A stretch of 13,347 bases of DNA from an uncultured Clostridium sp. (GTDB taxonomy: Bacteria > Bacillota > Clostridia > Lachnospirales > Lachnospiraceae): contig CAUCIO010000052.1 in NCBI GenBank assembly GCA_958442925.1, forward strand, positions 1 through 13,347, read 5' to 3'. The position numbers and the translations under genes are program-made. Positions 7,600 through 13,347 of this stretch are shown in pieces. Position 1 is the first letter of the stretch. The number at the start of each line of letters is the position of its first letter. A model generated the notes under the pieces. The model did no database searches. It was not told the origin of the DNA and saw only the letters and a list, made by a program, of their open reading frames with translations.

Positions 7600-8820
7600 A
7601 TGGACGGACTTGTACTGGGAATCGATTTGTGCGATACCTGCACGTCCATAACGGCTCTGGAGCCGGAACGGACATGGACGATAAAAACGGCAGTCTGCCG
7701 GAACAGACAGTCGGAAGAGTGGTACGTAGGGGAGGAGGCCTCCGTCCGCGCCATGGCAGGCGATCTGTACTGGGACGGTCTTCTTTCCAGGGTACAGAGG
7801 AATGAGAAAGAAGCAGACGGAGAGAAAAGCTGCACAGGACTTGATCTGCTGAAGCGGTTTTTAAGGGAAGCTTTGGAGATTCCGAAAAAGGCTGCTGAGA
7901 AGGAGGAGATCAGCCGTTTGGTGATTGCCCTGAGAAAGCCTGAGGTAAGGCTGATGGACAGCCTTCTCTACTGTGCCGATTACCTGGGAATTGACAGAAG
8001 CCGGGTACACATTGTGAGCCATACGGAGAGCTTTGTTTACTACGTTATGAGTCAGAAGCGTGATGTGTGGAGCAATCAGGTAGGTATGTTCGAACTGTCA
8101 GAGGGCTGTGCCGGATATTATGAGCTGAAGACCCAGAGAGGGGCCGGAGGAATGATTGTCACTGCGGACAGAGAGGAACTTCAGGGAGAAATCACTCTGG
8201 AATATTTGAAAAGGCCGGAAGGGGCTGCATCAGAGGATCAGTTTCTGGCGGCCTGTGCAGACAGACTGTTAGATAAGCGTCTGTTTTCCGCAGTCATTCT
8301 TACGGGAGACGGTTTTGCCACCACAGACTGGGCACACAGTTTTATGAAAAAAATCTGCAGCAAGAGGAGAGTGTTCGCAGAATACGGCCTGTTTTCCAAG
8401 GGAGCCGCTTACAGGGGCGCAGACTACGAGAAGGAGCACACAGATTACCCGTTTATCTGCATCTGCGAGGGAAGACTTCAGTATACGATTTCCCTGCGTG
8501 TGCTGAGCAGAGGGAAAGATACGAATCTGGTGCTGGCGGCTGCAGGAGATAACTGGTATGAGGCCAGAACGACAGTGGACTTAATTGCAGACGGGGAGGA
8601 TCACCTGGAGTTTACTATTTCTTCTCTGGAGCAGAGAAAGCGAAGAGTTGTGCCTGTGGCGCTTCAGGACTTTCCTATCCGGGAAAATAAGACGAACCGG
8701 ATCCAGGTGACAATCGGATTTTCCGATGAGAGCACTATGATCATTATGGTAAAAGATAAAGGTTTCGGCGAGCTGTTTCCCGCCACAAACGCTATGGTGA
8801 GACAAGAGGTGGTATTATGA
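7600..8820 (+). CDS. Hsp70/actin-fold ATPase-like protein with substrate-binding-like C-terminus (DUF5716-like)
   Basis: This 406-residue protein follows the Hsp70/DnaK layout in short form. Phosphate-1 is VLGIDLCDTCTSI (5-17, cf. GIDLGTTNS), VGEEA is at 43-47, and a connect-1-like helix VHIVSHTESFVYYVM is at 136-150. The phosphate-2 position is VGMFELSEGCAGYYEL (161-176, cf. DLGGGT), the adenosine motif is VILTGDGFAT (232-241), and the connect-2-like SKGAAYRG is at 266-273. The C-terminal 120 residues are beta-rich and end in RIQVTIGFSDESTMIIMVKD (367-386), matching the Hsp70 SBD-beta pattern. Only about 55 residues separate phosphate-2 from the adenosine motif, so lobe IIB appears much reduced. 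The Asp of phosphate-2 is Glu and the glycines are partly lost, so ATP hydrolysis is doubtful while nucleotide binding is plausible. From memory it resembles DUF5716. AAAGGGG lies 11 bases before the ATG, rather far. The stop overlaps the next gene's start by four bases. Confidence 0.85.
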   Translation: MDGLVLGIDLCDTCTSITALEPERTWTIKTAVCRNRQSEEWYVGEEASVRAMAGDLYWDGLLSRVQRNEKEADGEKSCTGLDLLKRFLREALEIPKKAAEKEEISRLVIALRKPEVRLMDSLLYCADYLGIDRSRVHIVSHTESFVYYVMSQKRDVWSNQVGMFELSEGCAGYYELKTQRGAGGMIVTADREELQGEITLEYLKRPEGAASEDQFLAACADRLLDKRLFSAVILTGDGFATTDWAHSFMKKICSKRRVFAEYGLFSKGAAYRGADYEKEHTDYPFICICEGRLQYTISLRVLSRGKDTNLVLAAAGDNWYEARTTVDLIADGEDHLEFTISSLEQRKRRVVPVALQDFPIRENKTNRIQVTIGFSDESTMIIMVKDKGFGELFPATNAMVRQEVVL

Positions 8821-9629
8821 GTTTAATACTGTGCAGACAGGAGGAGGTAAGACATCCTTTCTATGTCGAGGCTCTGGGAGTGCATATCTGGTCTTCTCAG
8901 GAACTCTGCTATGTAATCTATAATTATCCTCTGTTAGTCATGGACCATTTCCTGGACGAGAGGCTGACAGAGTTTATTGAGAAGGAACTTCGCATGACAG
9001 TTCTGGCGGCAAAACTGGAAAATGGACTGCGGGCAGGCGCAGACGAGGACGAGCTGATTTTCATGTTTCTGGAGGAGTGCCATTTTTACAGTCCGAAAGA
9101 GATTACAGCTTTCAGGCAGAAGATCAGTTCTTACCGGAATATGGGTTCCCTGGAGTTTGCCAAGGCTACCGCAGACTATTATTACACTTTGCGCCAGTAC
9201 GGCACAGCTCTGAGGGGATACGAAAAGCTGCTGGACAGCCAGCGGAACAAAGCTGCTGACGACGAATTCCTGGGAAAGATCTGGAACAATATGGGAGCCT
9301 GCTATGCCGGGCTGTTCTGGTTTGATAAGGCCATGCAGGCCTATGAGATGTCCTGGAGCTACAGAAAGGATCCTGACACAGTAAAGCGGATGTACCACTT
9401 GACGCTTTTAGACCCAAAGCTGTCCGTCAGGGCCAGATTCGGCGCAGGGATTCTGGAGGACAGGAAGGAGCAGTGGAAGGAAGAGTTTGACGAGACAGTA
9501 AGCCGGGCCAGACAATCTGAGAGCGTGCGGCAGGCAGAGGAACTGTTTAATCAGGAAAAGGCGGCCCGCAGACAGGCGGAAGGGGAACTTCTGTCTAAGT
9601 GGAAGGCTGGCTATAGAGCCATGATATAG
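8817..9629 (+). CDS. TPR and coiled-coil protein, third gene of the Hsp70-like unit
   Basis: This 270-residue soluble protein has three parts. Residues 1-105 form a helical N-terminal region with no family I recognise. Two TPR-like units follow: LEFAKATADYYYTLRQYGTA onward (about 112-141) and KIWNNMGACYAGLFWFDKAM onward (about 154-186), the second with the A/G and F/Y pattern of canonical TPRs. Residues about 215-262 are charged heptad-like sequence, probably a coiled coil. There is no HPD motif, so it is not a J-domain co-chaperone. The ATG overlaps the stop of the Hsp70-like gene in ATGA, with AGAGGTGG four bases upstream, so translation of the two is very likely coupled and the products may bind in fixed ratio. 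The operon ends here, with a hairpin starting about 30 bases later. TPR call fairly sure; role inferred. Confidence 0.85.
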   Translation: MSLILCRQEEVRHPFYVEALGVHIWSSQELCYVIYNYPLLVMDHFLDERLTEFIEKELRMTVLAAKLENGLRAGADEDELIFMFLEECHFYSPKEITAFRQKISSYRNMGSLEFAKATADYYYTLRQYGTALRGYEKLLDSQRNKAADDEFLGKIWNNMGACYAGLFWFDKAMQAYEMSWSYRKDPDTVKRMYHLTLLDPKLSVRARFGAGILEDRKEQWKEEFDETVSRARQSESVRQAEELFNQEKAARRQAEGELLSKWKAGYRAMI

Positions 9630-9648
9630 TGACAGAGTATAGCGAAAG

Positions 9649-9720
9649 ATAAGAAAAAAGAGAGGCGGAGGTTTTCAATTCGGCATAGAAGCTGCCGGAA
9701 TGAAAACCTTCGCCTCTCTT
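9649..9720 (-). terminator. Long-stem terminator between convergent operons, T-tract on the minus strand
   Basis: AAGAGAGGCG (9658-9667) pairs with CGCCTCTCTT (9711-9720). The stem continues inward through GAGG/CCTT (one G-T pair) and TTTTCA/TGAAAA, with a further CGG/CCG near the loop, giving about 20 paired bases. On the minus strand the stem is followed by TTTTTT (from 9659 downwards), the classical layout for ending the nucleoid-associated protein gene at 9757. On the plus strand only CTT then CATG follows, so termination of the Hsp70-like operon here would be weaker, though the hairpin may protect the 3' end. Confidence 0.85.
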
Positions 9721-9756
9721 CATGTATTCGGCAGGAAAAAGCGGTCAGGCCTTTTC

Positions 9757-10767
9757 CTATTTTGACATCAGATGGCCGATGTTTTTAATGAGAACTGAAA
9801 TGGTTCCATCCAGATTTGTGATAAACTCCACTCGATCCGGATTCTGATATTCCTCCATGGGAATGGTGATCTCAATGCCCGTATCGGTAGTCAGGTGCTG
9901 GCGTTGAAATTTTTTAACTGTCTGCTCATTTCTAGGCTGCACTGTCTCATAGGACAGATTGTATTTTTCCATTTTTTCATCAAAGGCAGTCTGCATTTCC
10001 GGGCTGTCAGGGAAAACTTTTTCCCGCAGGGACTCTACTTTGATAGAGCCCTCCTCCTCCAGCTCTTTATAAATGACATTTTTAATTTCCATTTTCCGTG
10101 CGGCATCATCGTCCCCGTAATATTTCCGGTTCACCTGATCCACTGCCCTTGTCACAATATCCAGCTTTGACTTCTGAGACAGAGGGGCGAGACATTCCAG
10201 ATATAATTCAGAAAAATACAGGCGTTTTTCTCCGTTTACCTCGTATTTTTTCTCTGTCACCAGAAGCTCTCCGGTTCCCAGATTTATGACAAAGGCTTCG
10301 GAAAGCTTCTGCCCCTGGCTGGGCAGCAGAGCTTTCTGAAGAATAATACTGTTGGCATTTTTTCCCTCCTGCTCCATTGTCATATGGGTGTAGGAGGTTT
10401 TATAATTCATTTTCAGGAGAGCCAGATAATCGCTTCCCTCAGCAGAGAAGACTACTATGGCAATGTCGGCGGGCGGGATGTCGATATTGGCGTTCATAAT
10501 GTCGTAGAGCAGCTCGGCCAGCTGCCTGCTGGTCTCTACAAAGGTTTCCGGAGTACACTGTTCCAGAAGCTGCTTGACAGGAGATTCATTCCCAAACCGG
10601 CAGAGCTTCACGTCGTCGCTTTCTGTAAACTTTTCAATGTGAGCCTTTAAGAAATCGGACAGATCCCCGGACAGGTCGATGGGGCAGTCGGAGAGAACCG
10701 GCACGCCTACAGACGAGTCCAAAATATGTACGATTCCTGTTTTCATAATGATATCGTCAGATTTCAT
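9757..10767 (-). CDS. Nucleoid-associated protein (YejK/NdpA-like, 37-kDa family)
   Basis: This 336-residue cytoplasmic protein carries the Clostridia-type N-terminus of the 37-kDa nucleoid-associated family: IVHILDSSVGVPVLSD (about residues 12-27), then SDFLKAHIEKF (37-47). A conserved middle holds VFSAEGSDYLALLKMNYK (106-123), and a highly charged helical C-terminal half follows. The E. coli relative YejK co-isolates with the nucleoid; its precise task is unclear. The length matches the family. AGGAGGG lies about 10 bases before the ATG at 10765-10767. An in-frame ATG seven codons later lacks a ribosome binding site, so I prefer the first. It starts 14 bases after the stop of the membrane protein gene and is surely co-transcribed with it. 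The hairpin terminator follows its stop. Confidence 0.85.
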   Translation of the reverse strand: MKSDDIIMKTGIVHILDSSVGVPVLSDCPIDLSGDLSDFLKAHIEKFTESDDVKLCRFGNESPVKQLLEQCTPETFVETSRQLAELLYDIMNANIDIPPADIAIVVFSAEGSDYLALLKMNYKTSYTHMTMEQEGKNANSIILQKALLPSQGQKLSEAFVINLGTGELLVTEKKYEVNGEKRLYFSELYLECLAPLSQKSKLDIVTRAVDQVNRKYYGDDDAARKMEIKNVIYKELEEEGSIKVESLREKVFPDSPEMQTAFDEKMEKYNLSYETVQPRNEQTVKKFQRQHLTTDTGIEITIPMEEYQNPDRVEFITNLDGTISVLIKNIGHLMSK

Positions 10768-10781
10768 AGGAAAACGCCCTC

Positions 10782-12668
10782 CTACTGCTCAGCTGCCGTC
10801 TGTCCAGCATCAGTATCAGCTGTCTCGTCAGCAGGAAAGGTTTCATCCGCGCTTTCTCCCTGCTGGAGCTCTGCCTCCCCGTCAGCCTGAGAGACTTCTT
10901 CTGAAGTCTCAGTCTGGCGGGAATCGGTTTCGGGAGTTTCAGTCTGACTGGAAACTGCTCCGCTGTCAGGAAGGATCAGTTCGTGAACCTCTGTCACCCG
11001 CCGTACAGTACCGTCCTCAGAGTAGGAGAAGGACAGTTCTGCGCCAGGCTGCATGAATGGAAGCTTCTCATGAACGTCCACAAAGGCAGTGTACACCTGG
11101 GAATCTCCCTCAAGGGTAAAGTAGTAGCAGGTGTTTCCAGATACAACTGCGCTGGCAAGAGAAGCCACGGTTCCGGAGATTTCCGTGCTGTCCGCCGGCT
11201 CCTGGACCTCCACGTCTTCTAAGTTCAGCGCTTTTCTGTAATTGCTCTTGGCCTCATCGATGGTCTGTCCGGTTCCGACGATCTGGTACTGTTCCACGTC
11301 TACAAAGGCATACATTTTAACAAGTCCCGCATTGTCCTTCAGAGAAAGGAAATAAGTAGGACGGTTGGAAATGTTTAAAAGCAGCGGGAAGGTAGCAGAG
11401 TAGTTCAGATGCTGCACCTGTCCCTGAGCGGAAGCCATGGCAGAAGTCTCTGTTGCTCCCGGAACCGTATAAAACTTCGTCTCCTTGGTACGGCAGTTGA
11501 CCAGGACAAAGCCGATATTGGACTCATCTGCTGTCACAGAGCGCATACCTGTGTACAGATAGACATCATCATTGATAGCCATGTAGTTGTAACCATAGGT
11601 AGTGCGGCGCACATCCTTCTGGCCGAAGACAGAGTTGATATAGCCGTGCTGGAACTTTCCATTGTCGTCCAGCTGTCCAATCAGAAGTTCTGCGTAGTAG
11701 AGCTGATCTACCCACTGGGGGACATTCTCCCTGGGATACCACGCGCTTTCACCGGTAACGGCATTGACTAACACAGCGCCGTCAATGTCCTTTCCATCCC
11801 ACCATCCAATCCGGTAGGAGATAGTAGGAGCGATCCAGTAAGGGGTTCCGCTGTCATCAATCTCAAAAGATACAGTTTCAAATATCTTCGTCGGATATTT
11901 AAAGCGGATATACCGGTAAATATTGCGGAAGAAATATTCGCTGGGGGAATATCTCATTCCGTTTTCCAGCCATACCAGGTTAGTCTCCTGAGTTACCATG
12001 TCCACAGTCAGGTAGGCGGGTAGGCCTTCTTTGTGGTTAAAAAGCCACTTGACCGGATCCGCATAGCGAAGCGGAGTCACACGGTAAGGGGAGCCCTTAT
12101 AGTTGATCTGGGTGTAATCGTCCTGAATCTCAAACTGGGAAACCAGTTCTGTCATCTCGCCCAGCTTACGGCTTCCCAGGCGGGAGGCAGTATCCTTGTC
12201 AACCACAGGAATCTGGGACATTTTAAGCTCAGCTACATCCTGGGCAAAGTCTCCTTCTTCAATAGTAACCAGATCGCGGTAGCGGGTGGCATTGAAAAAC
12301 TGCAGTCCCAGAAGAGAAGCTACAGTCATGAGGATGATAATCAGGCCGATGGCAATAAAGCCGTATTTTAAAGGCCTGCCAAGTCTGACACTGCTTTTCT
12401 GGCTGCTGTTCTTACGAAAAACAAACTGGCCTGTCTCCTCATCCTTCACCATCTGGACGCCCCGTCCGGAGCCCAGAGTCTGCAGGAAGTCTTTCATATA
12501 AGTCAGGAAATTGACAACAAGAAAAATGAGAATACAGAGAATCAGAAAGACAAGGAAATTCTTATCCCTCAGATTAATGGCCGGAAGCATGGAATAAAAC
12601 AGCAGAAACATCAGCGCTGCCGATACCAGAATCCGGATCACCATAGATGAAATATTTTTGGCTTTCAT
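10782..12668 (-). CDS. Membrane-anchored protein with large PepSY-like extracytoplasmic region and acidic tail
   Basis: This 628-residue protein has three hydrophobic segments at 8-30, 37-57 and 101-125. A basic loop lies between the second and third (about 60-100). About 500 residues then probably lie outside the membrane. They hold beta-rich stretches such as AYLTVDMVTQETNLVWLENG, IDDSGTPYWIAPTISY and VLVNAVTGESAWYPREN, whose alternation of short strands and VTGE turns recalls PepSY-type domains; this is a resemblance, not a firm assignment. The last 60 or so residues (from about 568) are Glu/Ser/Thr/Gln-rich with TETPETDSRQTETSEE, a disordered acidic tail. I do not recognise a named family or function. 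AAAGGAGG lies five to six bases before the ATG. It heads the operon with the nucleoid-associated protein gene. A role at the envelope or in protein maturation is only a guess. Confidence 0.8.
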   Translation of the reverse strand: MKAKNISSMVIRILVSAALMFLLFYSMLPAINLRDKNFLVFLILCILIFLVVNFLTYMKDFLQTLGSGRGVQMVKDEETGQFVFRKNSSQKSSVRLGRPLKYGFIAIGLIIILMTVASLLGLQFFNATRYRDLVTIEEGDFAQDVAELKMSQIPVVDKDTASRLGSRKLGEMTELVSQFEIQDDYTQINYKGSPYRVTPLRYADPVKWLFNHKEGLPAYLTVDMVTQETNLVWLENGMRYSPSEYFFRNIYRYIRFKYPTKIFETVSFEIDDSGTPYWIAPTISYRIGWWDGKDIDGAVLVNAVTGESAWYPRENVPQWVDQLYYAELLIGQLDDNGKFQHGYINSVFGQKDVRRTTYGYNYMAINDDVYLYTGMRSVTADESNIGFVLVNCRTKETKFYTVPGATETSAMASAQGQVQHLNYSATFPLLLNISNRPTYFLSLKDNAGLVKMYAFVDVEQYQIVGTGQTIDEAKSNYRKALNLEDVEVQEPADSTEISGTVASLASAVVSGNTCYYFTLEGDSQVYTAFVDVHEKLPFMQPGAELSFSYSEDGTVRRVTEVHELILPDSGAVSSQTETPETDSRQTETSEEVSQADGEAELQQGESADETFPADETADTDAGQTAAEQ

Positions 12669-12697
12669 AAAGTCCTCCTTTAAAGTATGTAGAAACT

Positions 12698-12725
12698 ATT
12701 TTATCATTTATGGAGAGAAAATCAA
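12698..12725 (-). promoter_or_regulatory. Promoter for the membrane protein / nucleoid protein operon
   Basis: On the minus strand TTGATT (12720-12725) is followed after 16 bases by TAAAAT (12698-12703). The bases TGA precede the -10 and make it an extended type. The start codon lies about 30 bases downstream, leaving a very short leader with the AAAGGAGG site. Confidence 0.6.
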
Positions 12726-12830
12726 GGAGATGGGGACGGTTTATAGAAAGTTAATAGAAGGAAAAAACAGAAGGAAAGAAGAAAGCGCGAAAAAGCAGGG
12801 CAGGTAGGAATCTGAAAGATATGCCTGGAA

Positions 12831-12859
12831 TTGTGTTTTTACAAAAAGTAGGGTATAGT
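12831..12859 (+). promoter_or_regulatory. Promoter candidate for the amidohydrolase gene
   Basis: TTGTGT (12831-12836) and TATAGT (12854-12859) are separated by 17 bases. The -10 matches five of six consensus bases and the -35 only the first three. The predicted start of transcription is near 12866, directly at the palindrome described next. Confidence 0.45.
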
Positions 12860-12866
12860 GGTGGTA

Positions 12867-12878
12867 TCTGACGTCAGA
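12867..12878. promoter_or_regulatory. Perfect 12-bp palindrome at the predicted transcription start, possible operator
   Basis: TCTGACGTCAGA is its own reverse complement. It begins about eight bases after the -10 element of the amidohydrolase promoter and ends before the ribosome binding site AAGGAG. That position suits a dimeric repressor blocking early transcription. The flanking bases do not extend the symmetry. No regulator can be named. Confidence 0.35.
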
Positions 12879-12897
12879 GAAAGAAAGGAGAAGAGGT

Positions 12898-13347
12898 ATG
12901 ATATGTATTAAGGGAGGGCTGATTCATGATGCAGTGAATCCAACGGCCTGGGAGGGAGATATCTTAATTGAGAACGGAAAAATAAAAGAAATGGGAACAG
13001 AACTGTCAGTGCCGCCGGAGACAGAAATCCTTCACGCAGAAGGTCTTTTTGTGTATCCGGGATTTATTGACGCCCACAGTCATTTAGGACTGGCGAATTA
13101 TGCCTGCGGATTTGAGGGAAGAGATTATAATGAGATGACCGATATTTTATCACCGCAGCTTCGGGGAATTGACAGTATTAATCCGATGGATCCGACGTTT
13201 AAGATGGCGGCAGAAGGTGGAGTTACCTGTGTCGCTACAGGACCAGGCTCTGCCAATGTACTGGGGGGAACCTTTGCAGCAATTAAGACAACCGGAAAAA
13301 GGATCGATCATATGATTGTCAAAAATCCGGTTGCGATGAAATGTGCA
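12898..13347 (+). CDS. Amidohydrolase family protein (3'-truncated)
   Basis: The first 150 residues of a metal-dependent hydrolase run off the right edge with no stop. The N-terminal beta-sandwich begins with IKGGLIHD and GDILIENGKIKEMG. It leads into YPGFIDAHSHLG (53-64), where H60 and H62 are the HxH metal ligands at the start of the TIM barrel. GVTCVATGPGSANVLGG and NPVAMKCA follow, typical of the imidazolonepropionase-like amidohydrolases common in Clostridia. Members hydrolyse cyclic amides, peptidic or related C-N bonds; the substrate cannot be read here, and later metal and catalytic residues lie beyond the window. AAGGAG is seven bases before the ATG. The gene has its own promoter and palindrome, divergent from the membrane protein operon. 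Confidence 0.9.
   Translation, partial: MICIKGGLIHDAVNPTAWEGDILIENGKIKEMGTELSVPPETEILHAEGLFVYPGFIDAHSHLGLANYACGFEGRDYNEMTDILSPQLRGIDSINPMDPTFKMAAEGGVTCVATGPGSANVLGGTFAAIKTTGKRIDHMIVKNPVAMKCA

Noticed and set aside
3820..9629. The three-gene unit as an anti-phage defence or toxin-antitoxin system
   Set aside because: No nuclease, helicase, protease, pore or nucleotide-cyclase motif is visible, and the surroundings are housekeeping genes rather than mobile elements.
8817..9629. J-domain co-chaperone identity for the TPR protein
   Set aside because: No HPD motif or J-domain helix pattern is present.
9757..10767. Disruption of the operon by a mobile element or horizontal transfer
   Set aside because: No terminal repeats, transposase remnants or clear shift in base composition are seen here or elsewhere in the window.

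Overview
The window looks like core chromosome of an anaerobic Firmicute of the Lachnospiraceae (Clostridium cluster XIVa) type. This rests on protein families that I associate with that group: a DUF4364-type winged-helix protein beside a short malic enzyme, a DUF5717/DUF5716-like gene pair, and a Clostridia-type nucleoid-associated protein. Strong AAAGGAGG-type Shine-Dalgarno sites and sigma-A-like promoters agree. I see no rRNA, tRNA, CRISPR array, insertion sequence, phage gene or attachment site. The species is not resolvable by eye. No gene-free stretch exceeds 300 bases; the longest gaps (3642-3819 and 12669-12897) hold divergent promoters.

Left part. A 5'-truncated ysxC/engB GTPase gene (1-426, +) overlaps by one base an MFS transporter (426-1601, +). 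A bidirectional hairpin terminator (1606-1656) separates these from a converging minus-strand unit. That unit reads from a promoter at 3687-3715 through malic enzyme, a DUF4364-like winged-helix protein and a previously easy-to-miss 70-residue single-pass membrane protein with an excellent ribosome binding site.

Middle part (3820-9629, +). This is the most interesting region, a three-gene unit. It encodes a 1231-residue protein of beta-sandwich and alpha-solenoid build (DUF5717-like), a 406-residue Hsp70/actin-fold protein with a shortened, altered ATPase domain and an Hsp70-like C-terminal beta domain (DUF5716-like), and a 270-residue TPR and coiled-coil protein. The last two genes overlap by four bases. 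I infer an Hsp70-like module with two helical-repeat partners. No client or process can be named from sequence.

Right part. A long hairpin (9658-9720) with its T-tract on the minus strand ends a two-gene minus-strand operon. That operon encodes a membrane protein with a large extracytoplasmic PepSY-like region and an acidic tail, followed by a nucleoid-associated (YejK/NdpA-like) protein. It is transcribed from a promoter at 12698-12725. Divergent from it, the window ends inside an amidohydrolase gene whose promoter carries a perfect 12-bp palindrome at the predicted transcription start.
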